Source: Actinomycetota bacterium
Lineage (GTDB): Bacteria > Actinomycetota > Thermoleophilia > Solirubrobacterales > 70-9
Reading direction: 5' to 3'
Assembly: GCA_005884305.1 (NCBI GenBank)
Contig: VAYL01000135.1
Span: 1-11,975, forward strand
DNA length: 11,975 nt
Both the position numbers and the translations under genes were made by a program. The notes under the pieces were generated by a model, which was given only the letters and a program-made list of their open reading frames with translations, ran no database searches and was not told the origin of the DNA. Numbering within the stretch: the first letter of the stretch is position 1; each line of letters starts with the position of its first letter. This document shows positions 4,514 to 11,975 of this stretch, piece by piece.

Positions 4514-7477
4514 ATGTCGATCTCGGTAATCGTGGGACCTCCGAACTCGGGGCGCGCGGGGGCGATCCGGGAACGCCTCGAGGCGGCTCTCACCTCGGAA
4601 CCGGTCCTGGTCGTGCCCACGGCCGACGACGCGGCGCGGTTCGAGCGTGAGCTGTGCGGCGACGGAGGTGCGCTCCTCGGCGCGTCCATCAGCACCTTCC
4701 ATCGCCTGCGCGACGAGGTCGCGGCTGCCACCGGCGCTCCGCTGCGGCCGATCCTGTCGGACGCCCAGCGGCTCGCGCTCGTGCGCAACGTCGTACGCGA
4801 TGCCGAGCTGCGGCTGCTGTCGGCATCGGCGCGCCAGGCTGGGTTCGCGCCCGCCCTCGAGCGCCTGATCGGTGAGCTCCAGGCGGGGCTCGTCGGCCCG
4901 GATGAGCTGGCGCGGGCCGCGGCCGAGCTCGACGGCGGCGAGTACGAGGCTGAGGTCGCCGGCCTGTACGCCGGATACGTAGAGCGCCGGGACGTGGCCG
5001 GGCGGGACGATGCCCATTCGGCGGCGGCCGCGGCGGCACGAAGCCTGCGGGAGCGGCCAGAGGCCTGGGGCGGGCGGCCGGTGCTCGTCTACGGCTTCGA
5101 CGATCTGACGGAGGAACAGCTCGACATGCTGAGCGCGCTCGGGGCCGCCGCGGACGTCACCGTGGCCGTGAACTACGAGGACAACGATGCCCTGGCCGCG
5201 CGCGCCAAGCTGCTGGCGCAGCTTCGCGACGAGCTGGGAGCGGAGGTGGCCGCCGAGCTTCCGTTCGATCCGGGTTACACCGCCAGCGCAACGCTTCGAG
5301 CCCTCGATCGCGGGCTGTTCGAGCTGCCGGAGAAGCCTGTCGAGCCGGACGGCGGGCTTGCCCTGCTCGAGTGCGCGGGCGAGCGCGGCGAGGCCGAGGC
5401 GGTGAGCGGCGAGATCGCCCACCTGTTGGCGGACGGCGACGCGCCGGACGACATCGTGGTCGTCCTTCGCCGCCCCGACGCCCACGGGTCGCTCTACCGA
5501 CAGGTGCTGGCCGGGTTTGACATCCCCGTCGCGGTCGAGGCCTCGGTTCCCCTGTCGCACACCGCGGTCGGCCGGGGGATGATCGCGCTCGCCCGCTGCT
5601 CGGCCGCCGATGCCGGTGTCGAGCACCTGATCGACTTCCTGCGCGCACGGCCAGGCGCGGCGAGCCAGTCGATCGCGGATTGGGTGGAGCGCCGGGTTCG
5701 GCGCGAGGGCCTGCGAACAGCCGACGAGGCGATGGCCGATTGGAACGGGCCGCCCGGTGCGCTCATCAGGCTCCGGGAGGCACGCGAGCCCGCGGCCTGG
5801 GTTCGCACGCTCGCGGCCGAGGCGCGGCGGCTGGCCGAAGATCCTCATGAGGGCCTCGAGCCGGTCGACCGATCGGGGTCGGCGGAGGGCGAGGACGGCG
5901 TTCCGTTTGAACCGCTCGAGGTGCGAGCGGCCGAGGTCGCCGCCGCGACGCTGGAGGAGCTGGCGGCGCTCGAGGACCTCCCGCGCTGCACTGCCCCGTC
6001 GCCCGCCGACGCCGTCGAGGCGCTCGAGGATGCACGGGTCCCGCTCTGGCGGGGCCCGACCGAGGGCCGCGTGCGCGTGCTCAGCCCCTACCGCGTGCGC
6101 GCGGCGCGAGCCCGGCACCTGTTCGTGGCATCGCTCCAGGACGGCGAGTTCCCCGGACCCGACGTCGTCGACCCGCTCCTCGGCGACGAGCGCCGGCGGC
6201 GGCTCGGCATGGCCGCGCTGACCCGCCGTGACCCAGCGCTGGAGGAGCGCTATCTGTTTCATTCGTGCGTCGCCCGGCCCACCGAGCGGCTGTGGCTCTC
6301 GTGGCGCAGCTCGGACGAGGAGGGGCGCCCCACCACGCGCTCGCCATTCGTCGACGACGTGCTCGACCTGCTGGCGCCGGATCCCGAGGAGGCGCGGGAA
6401 CGGCTGACGCGCGTGCGGGGCCTCGACCGCGTGGCGTTCGATCCCGCCGACGCCCCGAGCGGGCGGGCGCTGGCCCGCGCACTGGCGGCGATCGGGCCTC
6501 GGCGCGATCCGTTGCTGCCGGGACCGCTGGCCGTGGCGCATGTGCTCGCCGCGCTGGCCGAGCGCAATCCCGTCGGGGTGGGGACGATCGAGAAGTGGAT
6601 CGAGTGCCCCTATCGCTGGTTCGTCGATCACGAGCTGAAGCCACAGCGACTCGATCCAGAGCCTGAGCCGCTCACGACGGGATCGATCGTCCACGAGGTA
6701 CTCGAGCGCCTGTATCGCGATCCGCCCGGCGATGATCGCATTCCGCGGCCCAGCGACCTCGAACGCTGGCGAGAGCGGGCGCACGAGCTGCTCATCGAGG
6801 CGGCCGAGGCCCGCGGGCTCCACAGGGGGCGCCCGCTCGCTCGCGTCGCAATGGAGCGGATGCGCGCCCAGCTCGACCGCCTGCTCGAGCGCGAGAGCTG
6901 CTCGGATAGCGAGCTTCGGCCGCACCTGATCGAGGCTTCGTTCGGCGAGGGCCCCGATTCCGACCGGCCCCCGCTGGAACTCGGCGAGCTCGCGCTCCAC
7001 GGGATGATCGACCGGGTGGACGTGACGCCGGACGGAAACGCCGGGATCGTCTACGACTACAAGACGTCCTCGAGCGTCACCGCCGGCGCGAAGCTCGCCG
7101 AGGAGGGGAAGCTCCAGCTCCAGCTCTACGCCCAGGCGATCCACGAGCAGTGGGGGATCGAGCCGCTTGGGGGCCTGTACTACCAGCTCGGCGGGTCCGG
7201 AAATCCCAGGCCCCGCGGGTTCGTCGCCGACACGGACCAGGCAACTGAGGGTCTCGACCTGACGCGCACCGACATCCTCGATCCCGACGACGTGCGAGGG
7301 GCGGTGGCGGCGGGAGTCACGAGGGCGCAGGAACGAGCGGCCGCGATGCGCCGCGGCGAAATCGACCGCAAGCCCAACCAGGGGCAGTGCCCCAAGTGGT
7401 GCACCTACCAGCCGATCTGCCGCCTGGAGCGGGCGATCGGCCCCGACGACGGAGGCAACGGAGGTAACGGGTCGTGA
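4514..7477 (+). CDS. addB: AddB-like subunit of a helicase-nuclease (PD-(D/E)XK, Fe-S)
   Basis: 987 residues, start ATG 4514 just before the first beta strand of the helicase fold. It is the AddB-type partner of the AddA gene that follows; the pair would bind DNA ends, unwind them and degrade strands to start recombinational repair. The N-terminal P-loop reads G8-PPNS-G13-R14-A15: the Walker lysine and Ser/Thr are gone, so ATP hydrolysis by this subunit is doubtful. The middle has AddB-like YGFDDLTEEQ (about 193-202) and FVASLQDGEFPG (about 537-548). The C-terminal nuclease domain has His727, Asp833, DYK (848-850, catalytic Lys850) and QLQLY (868-872), so it looks active. Cys698 plus Cys959, Cys963 and Cys969 form an AddB/Cas4-type Fe-S staple, spaced C-x3-C-x5-C rather than the common C-x2-C-x5-C. 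Shorter than B. subtilis AddB. The name could instead be a generic RecB-family nuclease or an AdnA-like subunit. Confidence 0.88.
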   Translation: MSISVIVGPPNSGRAGAIRERLEAALTSEPVLVVPTADDAARFERELCGDGGALLGASISTFHRLRDEVAAATGAPLRPILSDAQRLALVRNVVRDAELRLLSASARQAGFAPALERLIGELQAGLVGPDELARAAAELDGGEYEAEVAGLYAGYVERRDVAGRDDAHSAAAAAARSLRERPEAWGGRPVLVYGFDDLTEEQLDMLSALGAAADVTVAVNYEDNDALAARAKLLAQLRDELGAEVAAELPFDPGYTASATLRALDRGLFELPEKPVEPDGGLALLECAGERGEAEAVSGEIAHLLADGDAPDDIVVVLRRPDAHGSLYRQVLAGFDIPVAVEASVPLSHTAVGRGMIALARCSAADAGVEHLIDFLRARPGAASQSIADWVERRVRREGLRTADEAMADWNGPPGALIRLREAREPAAWVRTLAAEARRLAEDPHEGLEPVDRSGSAEGEDGVPFEPLEVRAAEVAAATLEELAALEDLPRCTAPSPADAVEALEDARVPLWRGPTEGRVRVLSPYRVRAARARHLFVASLQDGEFPGPDVVDPLLGDERRRRLGMAALTRRDPALEERYLFHSCVARPTERLWLSWRSSDEEGRPTTRSPFVDDVLDLLAPDPEEARERLTRVRGLDRVAFDPADAPSGRALARALAAIGPRRDPLLPGPLAVAHVLAALAERNPVGVGTIEKWIECPYRWFVDHELKPQRLDPEPEPLTTGSIVHEVLERLYRDPPGDDRIPRPSDLERWRERAHELLIEAAEARGLHRGRPLARVAMERMRAQLDRLLERESCSDSELRPHLIEASFGEGPDSDRPPLELGELALHGMIDRVDVTPDGNAGIVYDYKTSSSVTAGAKLAEEGKLQLQLYAQAIHEQWGIEPLGGLYYQLGGSGNPRPRGFVADTDQATEGLDLTRTDILDPDDVRGAVAAGVTRAQERAAAMRRGEIDRKPNQGQCPKWCTYQPICRLERAIGPDDGGNGGNGS
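7451..7464 (+). promoter_or_regulatory. Double Shine-Dalgarno for addA inside the end of addB
   Basis: Two GGAGG boxes (7451-7455 and 7460-7464) precede the GTG start at 7474, the nearer one by nine bases. They are encoded as the Gly/Asn tail of AddB (GGNGGNGS). With the GTGA start/stop overlap they support translational coupling and even synthesis of the two subunits. Confidence 0.7.
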
Positions 7478-10400
7478 GCGGGGCGGAGCAACTCGCGCTC
7501 ATGGTCACCGAGCAGCCGTCGCTCGACGACTTGGAGATCGAGCCGACCGATGCGCAGCGCGCTGCGATCGAGCGCCGCGATCGCGACGTCTTCACGGAGG
7601 CCGGCGCCGGATCCGGAAAGACCGGCGTCCTGGTCGATCGCTATTGCGACTGCGTGATCCGCGACGGGCATCGGCCCGACGAGATCCTCGCCTTCACGTT
7701 CACGGAGCGTGCCGCCGCGGAGCTGCGACAGCGGGTCCGGGGCCGCTTGATGCAGCGGGCCAGAGCCGCGGCCGCGAGCGGGGATCGCGAGCGCGCGCGG
7801 CACATCATCAGCGCGGCCCGAGAGGGAGAGCGGTCCTGGATCACCACCATTCACGGCTTCTGCCGGCGGCTCCTGGCGGCTCACTCGATCGCGGCCCGCA
7901 TGGATCCGCGCTTCCGCGTTCTCGACGAGGCCGAGTCCAGTCGCCTGCGGGCGCAGGCGTTCGACGGCGCGCTTCAGCAGGTGATCGCCGACGGCGGCAG
8001 CGAGACGGCGCGGTATGCGGCCGCGTTCAACGGGCCGCGCCTTCGGGACATGGTCGTGGGAGCGCACGAGCGGCTCCGAAGCCAGGGCGTTGATCCGCCG
8101 CGACTCCCGGATCCTGGCCCGCCGGTGCGCTCCGTCAAGGAGGAGGACGATGACGCCGAACTCACCCCGCGCGAGGCTCAGCGCGCGAGCGAGGGCCTGG
8201 AGAGCGTCGAGGCGCTCCTGTCGGCATACGACCGCGAGTACCGGCGGCTGAAGGCGGAGCGCGCTGGCGCGGACTTCGCCGACCTCGAGCTTCGCGCCCT
8301 CGACCTGCTGAGCGGAGCCGGCCCGGTCGCCGAGGCCTGGCGCGAGCGCTTCGCCCATGTGATGGTCGACGAGTTCCAGGACACAAACCGGGTCCAGCTG
8401 GCGCTGATCGACGCATTGTGCGGGCCGCAGACGCGGCTCTTCGTCGTGGGGGATGAGTTTCAGTCGATCTACCGGTTCCGCCACGCCGATCTCGACATCT
8501 TTCGGGAGCGGCGCGGCGCCGCGGCGGGCGATCCTGCGGTGGCCGAGCTGCCGCTCCGCGGCAACTTCCGTGCCCGCCCGGACGTGCTCGCCGCGGTCGA
8601 CTTCATGGGCGCGGCGATGTTCGGGGATGCGTTCGCACCGCTCGAGGCCGGGCTCGAGACCGATGGCGAGCCGCCCGGCGGCGGTCCGGCGATCGAATTC
8701 CTGATCACAGATACCTCGGGCGACGGAGCGAGCCGGGGCTGGCGCGCCGACGATGTCGAGCTCGAACTGCCGCCGGGCGAGACCGGGACCGCGTGCGTGG
8801 CCGAGGCGCGGTTCCTCGCGCAGCGCCTGGCCGAGCTTCGCTCCCAGGGGGTCGATCGCGGCGACATGGTGGTGCTGCTTCGCGCCTTCACTCACGTGGA
8901 CGCGTTCGAGGAGGCGCTGGCGCGGGCCGACCTCGCGCCGTACGTGGTGGGCGGCCGGGGCTACTGGTCGCAGCAACAGGTCGAGGACACGATCCGGCTG
9001 CTGGGCGTCATCGCGAACCCGCTCGACGACGAGATCCTGTTCGGGGCGCTCGCCTCGCCGGCGTCCGGTGTGAGCGCCGACGCGCTGTGGCTCCTGCGGC
9101 AGGGAGCACGCGACGACGAGGGTCGCCCGCGGCACGTGTGGCCCGCCATCGTCGACGCGACATGGCCGGCGGCGATGCCGGCGGAGGACGCCGAGCGCCT
9201 CGAGCGCTTCCGTGACGTGCTGACAGCCTTGCGCGCAGAGGCGCCGCTGCGTCCGCTGGACGCGCTGGTCGATCGCGTGATCACCGCCTTCGACTACGAC
9301 CTCGCCATCCTCGCGTTGAAGGATGGGACCCGGCGGATGGCCAACGTGCGGAAGCTGATGCGGCTCGCCGCCGAGTACGAGGAGCACGATGGCCGCGACC
9401 TGCGCGGGTTCCTGGACTTCGCCGAGGAGCGCACCCGGCGCGACGAGCGCGAGGGGATGGCGGCCGTGCAGGTCGAGGGCCACGACGGCGTGCGGGTGAT
9501 GACGGTCCATGCTGCGAAAGGGCTCGAGTTCCCGGTCGTGGCGGTCGCCGACATGGGACGCGGGCTCGGCGCCGGGTTTGCTCACCCCGACCTGATCGTT
9601 GGCCGGCTGCCGGGACCCGTCGGTGACCCCACCGGCGCGCCGTTCGGGATGCGGCTGCCGGTGGCGGCCGGCGACTCGCTGCGCCTCTGGCAGCTGGTGG
9701 AGCTGAGCGATGCCGAGGCGTCCGCGGAGGTCGAGGAGGCGCTCCGGCTTACATACGTTGCCGCGAGCCGGGCCCAGGAGCGGCTTATCATCAGCGGGAC
9801 CTGCCGCCTGCCGGCGGAGGAGGCGCCGGAGCGGCTCGGGCGCTCATGCACGGCGCTCCAGATCCTCCTGCCCGCCTTGCATGGACGGGGATGGACCGGC
9901 GAGGACGGCGAGCTCGAGCTTCCCCGAGCGCCCGCGGTCGGCGGCGGCGAGGCGGGCGGTCCCGCGCCGATGGTCCGGGTCCAGATCCAGCGCCCGAGCG
10001 CGGAGCGGGCGCAGCAGCTTCGGGAGCGATCCGAGGCGCATACGGAGCCGCTCGCGGTGCCGGCCGGGCCGTCGGAGCCGCTGCTGGCCGGCGCGCCGGC
10101 GCCTCAGGGGGCCGGCCATCTCTCGTACTCGGCGCTTGCGAGCTACGCCGGGTGCGGCTACCGCTTCTACGTCGAGCGGATACTGGGTCTTGGCTCGCCC
10201 GCCGAGCTCGCGGCATCCGACGGCGAGCCCGAGCTCGATGACGCCGTCGAGGGCGACGAACTGCTGCATCCCGGTCTCGGGCCGCGGGAGCGATCGCTCG
10301 CGATCGGCAGCGCCGTCCATGCGGTCCTCGAGGCTGCCGCCCGCCGATCGTGGGCACCGGTGACCGATGACGAGGTGAAGCGGGTGCTCGCTCGTGAGGG

Positions 10401-10953
10401 TCTCGCCGGCGACGAGGCGGCTCGCGAGCGGGTGGCGACGCTCGTTAAAGGCTGGCTCTCCTCCGAGCTCGCGGAAGGCCTGCGTGACGGCGGCGCTCGC
10501 GTGCGCCCGGAGGTGCCGTTCCTGCTCGATCTGGGCGGCACCGTCGTCCGCGGGAAGATCGACCTGCTCGCCGAGATGGACGCCGGTCCGCTGGTCCTCG
10601 ACTTCAAGACGGATGCTCTCGAGGGAGCGGATCCCGCGGAGCTGGCGGGTCGCTACGAGATCCAGCGCGACATCTACGCCCTCGCGGTGGAGCGCGGGAC
10701 TGGCAACGGATCTGGGCCGATCCGGGCGGCGTACTGCTTTCTCGAGGACCCGGCGCGCACGGTTACGGAGACCTATGACGAATCGCGACTGCGCGGTGCG
10801 CGCGAGCGCGTCGAGGGCCTCATCGGCCGGATTCGCGCAGGCGACTTCGGGCGCACCGATACGCCGCATCTCGCGCTCTGCCACGGGTGCCCGGCGGCGG
10901 CGCGCCTGTGCGGCAACCCCGGCTGGAAGCCGCAGTGGGCAGTGAGTTCTTGA
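7474..10953 (+). CDS. addA: AddA-like UvrD/RecB helicase-nuclease
   Basis: 1159 residues, GTG start overlapping the AddB stop as GTGA. It is an SF1A 3'-5' helicase with a C-terminal RecB-type nuclease. Visible motifs: Gln28 (Q motif), Walker A EAGAGSGKT (42-50, Lys49), Ia AFTFTERAAAELR, II VDEFQDT (298-304, Asp299/Glu300), III VGDEFQSIYRFR (about 325-336), V TVHAAKGLEF (677-686), VI TYVAASRAQERL (760-771, Arg766). The nuclease domain has His949, Asp1030, DFK (1043-1045, Lys1045) and QRDIY (1064-1068). Cys894 with Cys1136, Cys1139 and Cys1146 (C-x2-C-x6-C) looks like a second Fe-S staple, which B. subtilis AddA does not have. A Gly/Ala/Pro-rich linker (about 820-880) joins the domains. All catalytic residues are present, so this should be the motor of the complex. 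It resembles the two-nuclease AddAB/AdnAB layout rather than RecBCD. Confidence 0.92.
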   Translation: MSGAEQLALMVTEQPSLDDLEIEPTDAQRAAIERRDRDVFTEAGAGSGKTGVLVDRYCDCVIRDGHRPDEILAFTFTERAAAELRQRVRGRLMQRARAAAASGDRERARHIISAAREGERSWITTIHGFCRRLLAAHSIAARMDPRFRVLDEAESSRLRAQAFDGALQQVIADGGSETARYAAAFNGPRLRDMVVGAHERLRSQGVDPPRLPDPGPPVRSVKEEDDDAELTPREAQRASEGLESVEALLSAYDREYRRLKAERAGADFADLELRALDLLSGAGPVAEAWRERFAHVMVDEFQDTNRVQLALIDALCGPQTRLFVVGDEFQSIYRFRHADLDIFRERRGAAAGDPAVAELPLRGNFRARPDVLAAVDFMGAAMFGDAFAPLEAGLETDGEPPGGGPAIEFLITDTSGDGASRGWRADDVELELPPGETGTACVAEARFLAQRLAELRSQGVDRGDMVVLLRAFTHVDAFEEALARADLAPYVVGGRGYWSQQQVEDTIRLLGVIANPLDDEILFGALASPASGVSADALWLLRQGARDDEGRPRHVWPAIVDATWPAAMPAEDAERLERFRDVLTALRAEAPLRPLDALVDRVITAFDYDLAILALKDGTRRMANVRKLMRLAAEYEEHDGRDLRGFLDFAEERTRRDEREGMAAVQVEGHDGVRVMTVHAAKGLEFPVVAVADMGRGLGAGFAHPDLIVGRLPGPVGDPTGAPFGMRLPVAAGDSLRLWQLVELSDAEASAEVEEALRLTYVAASRAQERLIISGTCRLPAEEAPERLGRSCTALQILLPALHGRGWTGEDGELELPRAPAVGGGEAGGPAPMVRVQIQRPSAERAQQLRERSEAHTEPLAVPAGPSEPLLAGAPAPQGAGHLSYSALASYAGCGYRFYVERILGLGSPAELAASDGEPELDDAVEGDELLHPGLGPRERSLAIGSAVHAVLEAAARRSWAPVTDDEVKRVLAREGLAGDEAARERVATLVKGWLSSELAEGLRDGGARVRPEVPFLLDLGGTVVRGKIDLLAEMDAGPLVLDFKTDALEGADPAELAGRYEIQRDIYALAVERGTGNGSGPIRAAYCFLEDPARTVTETYDESRLRGARERVEGLIGRIRAGDFGRTDTPHLALCHGCPAAARLCGNPGWKPQWAVSS

Positions 10954-11576
10954 GCGAATACCTGCAACGGCACCAGCCAGCTTCGGGGGCTAACGCCCCC
11001 TCACTTACATCCCTTGCGCTTTTCGCATACGGCTCGCTGGTGAGCATCCCGAGCGCCGAAGCGACGCTTGGCCGGCCCGTGGAACAGGCCGGGACTGCCC
11101 GCCTCGCAGGCTGGCGGCGCCGCTGGTCGCAGGTGCGCGACAACCGGGCGACGGAGAAGACGTTCGCCCACGCCGAAACCGGCGCCGTACCGAGCCATTG
11201 CCTGGGACTCAACATCCAGCGGGTCCTGGACGACGACGGCCCGAACGGCGTCCTGATCGAGATATCGGAGGCGGAGCTCGACCGCCTGGACGCTCGGGAG
11301 ATCCGGTACGGGCGCGTGGAGGTGACCGACGCCGTGGCCTCCGGTTTCGAGCGCGTGGTCACGTTCGCGGCAAAGCCCGAGAACTTTGCGCCCACACCCC
11401 CGGCGGGCGCGGTGGTCCTGGCGCCCTACCTCCGGGCGGTGGAGGCGGGATTCAGCGCTCTTGGACCGGATCAGCTGGAGCTCTTCCGCGAGACCACCGG
11501 ACCGGTCCCGGTCGAGGTCATCGACGCGGTCCTCGTGCGCGACGAGATCCCGCCGGGCAATCCGCGCGACTGGTAG
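10950..11576 (+). CDS. Gamma-glutamylcyclotransferase-like (GGCT/AIG2 fold) protein
   Basis: With start TTG 10950 the protein has 208 residues. LALFAYGSLVS (22-32) holds the YGSL signature that binds the gamma-glutamyl substrate in GGCT folds. NGVLIEISEAELDRLDAREI with RYGRVEV then gives the usual G-x-L-x-x-I ... LD-x-x-E-x-x-Y pattern, with Glu117 the likely catalytic acid. The family converts gamma-glutamyl amino acids or amines to 5-oxoproline; the true substrate here is open. The start is uncertain: no ATG, GTG or TTG lies in frame between 10953 and the YGSL motif, so translation must begin at TTG 10950 (TTGA overlap with the addA stop), GTG 10935 or ATG 10887. All of these read through the hairpin at 10985-11000 and leave about 20 extra residues before the domain. 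Translation is probably coupled to addA. It ends one base before the convergent HxlR stop. Confidence 0.78.
   Translation: MSEYLQRHQPASGANAPSLTSLALFAYGSLVSIPSAEATLGRPVEQAGTARLAGWRRRWSQVRDNRATEKTFAHAETGAVPSHCLGLNIQRVLDDDGPNGVLIEISEAELDRLDAREIRYGRVEVTDAVASGFERVVTFAAKPENFAPTPPAGAVVLAPYLRAVEAGFSALGPDQLELFRETTGPVPVEVIDAVLVRDEIPPGNPRDW
10985..11000. repeat. Perfect short hairpin at the addA / GGCT junction
   Basis: GGGGGC pairs with GCCCCC around a TAAC loop (6 bp). It resembles the hairpins at 2252-2271 and 4426-4442 in size, GC stem and CTAAC content, here in the loop, and is followed by TCACTTACAT. It lies 32 bases after the addA stop but, on any possible start, inside the translated frame of the next gene (residues G-A-N-A-P). 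Confidence 0.55.
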
Positions 11577-11577
11577 C

Positions 11578-11946
11578 TCAGGAGTGGGTGCCGTTCCAGC
11601 GCTGCGCCCAGGCGCGCAGCTCGCGAATGGCCGGGCGCAATGCCCTTCCCTTCTCGGTCAGTGCATACGAGACGCGCGGCGGCGTGCCCGCGTGGACGTT
11701 GCGCTCGACGACGCCCTCGGACTCGAGCTCGCGGAGGCGCCGCGACAGGAGCCGATCGGACAGACCCGGAACCACATGCGTCAGCTCGGCGAAGTAGTGG
11801 GAGCGCTCCGACAGCGCCCAGACGATCGCCCCGGTCCAGCGCTTGCCGATCAGCTCGACCGCCTCGTGGAAGTCGGGGGACACGCGCACCGGCTTGCCCC
11901 GAGGCCGCGCACGGCGGCGTTCGGCTTGCGAAGGCCCTGATTGCAC
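11578..11946 (-). CDS. HxlR-family winged-helix transcriptional regulator
   Basis: 122 residues, GTG start at 11946, close to the usual length of the family. An Arg-rich N-tail (1-19) precedes the HxlR core: FHEAVELIGKRWTGAIVWAL (26-45), the recognition-helix region GLSDRLLSRRLRELESEG (61-78) and the beta wing PRVSYALTEKG (90-100), ending in an ARG-helix WAQRWN that normally helps dimerise. HxlR proteins are small DNA-binding dimers that sense redox or reactive-aldehyde stress, or small ligands. This one has no cysteine at all, so thiol sensing of the HypR type is ruled out. GTG starts at codons 20 or 22 are possible alternatives. The divergent target gene would lie beyond the window edge; the neighbour within the window converges and is not an obvious target. 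Confidence 0.87.
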   Translation of the reverse strand: MQSGPSQAERRRARPRGKPVRVSPDFHEAVELIGKRWTGAIVWALSERSHYFAELTHVVPGLSDRLLSRRLRELESEGVVERNVHAGTPPRVSYALTEKGRALRPAIRELRAWAQRWNGTHS

Positions 11947-11955
11947 CCGCGATTC

Positions 11956-11961
11956 AGAGTA
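11956..11961 (-). promoter_or_regulatory. Possible -10 element of the HxlR gene
   Basis: TACTCT (form TANNNT) on the minus strand, nine bases before the GTG at 11946. There is no Shine-Dalgarno between them, so the mRNA would be leaderless or nearly so. The -35 region falls largely at or outside the window edge. Confidence 0.3.
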
Positions 11962-11975
11962 CAGAAGGCAGCTGC

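Noticed and set aside
4499..7144. 881-codon open frame antisense to addB
   Set aside because: In high-GC coding DNA the antisense frame with wobble alignment is often open. Its translation is Arg/Gly/Ala/Leu-rich without domain motifs, while the sense frame has complete nuclease motifs.
7405..9585. 726-codon open frame antisense to the addB/addA junction and addA
   Set aside because: Same cause: low-complexity translation, no motifs, and the sense strand carries every UvrD helicase motif.
9844..10884. 346-codon open frame antisense to the addA nuclease domain
   Set aside because: Mirror frame of a real gene; no recognisable domain or start signal.
4514..10953. Anti-phage defence island built around the helicase-nuclease pair
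   Set aside because: The pair matches AddB/AddA order and motifs, and the neighbours are housekeeping-type genes with no other defence or mobile genes, so DNA repair is the simpler reading.
1..11975. CRISPR arrays, insertion sequences, tRNA or rRNA genes
   Set aside because: No regularly spaced repeats, transposase-like frames, terminal inverted repeats or cloverleaf-like segments were seen on either strand.

Overview
The window is gene-dense, very high-GC DNA with short gaps, GTG and TTG starts, several apparently leaderless genes and an AddAB-type repair pair. Together with the protein families present, this suggests a high-GC actinobacterial lineage, most likely the Thermoleophilia / Solirubrobacterales side. 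That placement is an impression from style and gene content, not a database result. I see no phage, transposon, CRISPR array, tRNA or rRNA.

Layout. Positions 2-601 (+) hold the 3' part of a DMT/EamA-type transporter cut by the window edge. It converges on a secreted clan GH-A-like glycoside hydrolase (608-1561, -). A 313-base non-coding gap (1562-1874) follows, with two strong, look-alike hairpins. Next is a MIP18/DUF59 (SufT-like) Fe-S assembly factor (1875-2192, -), which diverges from fxsA (2281-2799, +). fxsA leads a tight + strand run: fxsA, an unrecognised 161-residue protein, and a HAD-family hydrolase ending at 3928. The HAD gene shares a CTAG stop overlap with an unrecognised acidic helical protein on the - strand (3925-4380).

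From a divergent promoter region (4381-4513) the two largest genes run to the right: an AddB-like nuclease/inactive helicase (4514-7477) and an AddA-like UvrD helicase-nuclease (7474-10953). They overlap by four bases. Together they should form a heterodimer that resects double-strand DNA ends for recombination. A gamma-glutamylcyclotransferase-like gene (about 10950-11576) follows with another start/stop overlap and converges on an HxlR-family regulator (11578-11946, -).

Most content is ordinary chromosomal housekeeping. The points worth a second look are: (i) small perfect hairpins in three gene-to-gene junctions, two of them between divergent genes where a terminator makes no sense, and one that must be translated if the following gene starts where it seems to; (ii) a four-cysteine Fe-S-type signature in both AddA and AddB, where it is classically an AddB feature; (iii) a P-loop in AddB that has lost its lysine; (iv) the structured tandem-hairpin gap upstream of the glycoside hydrolase. 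I did not find a clearly new multi-gene system.
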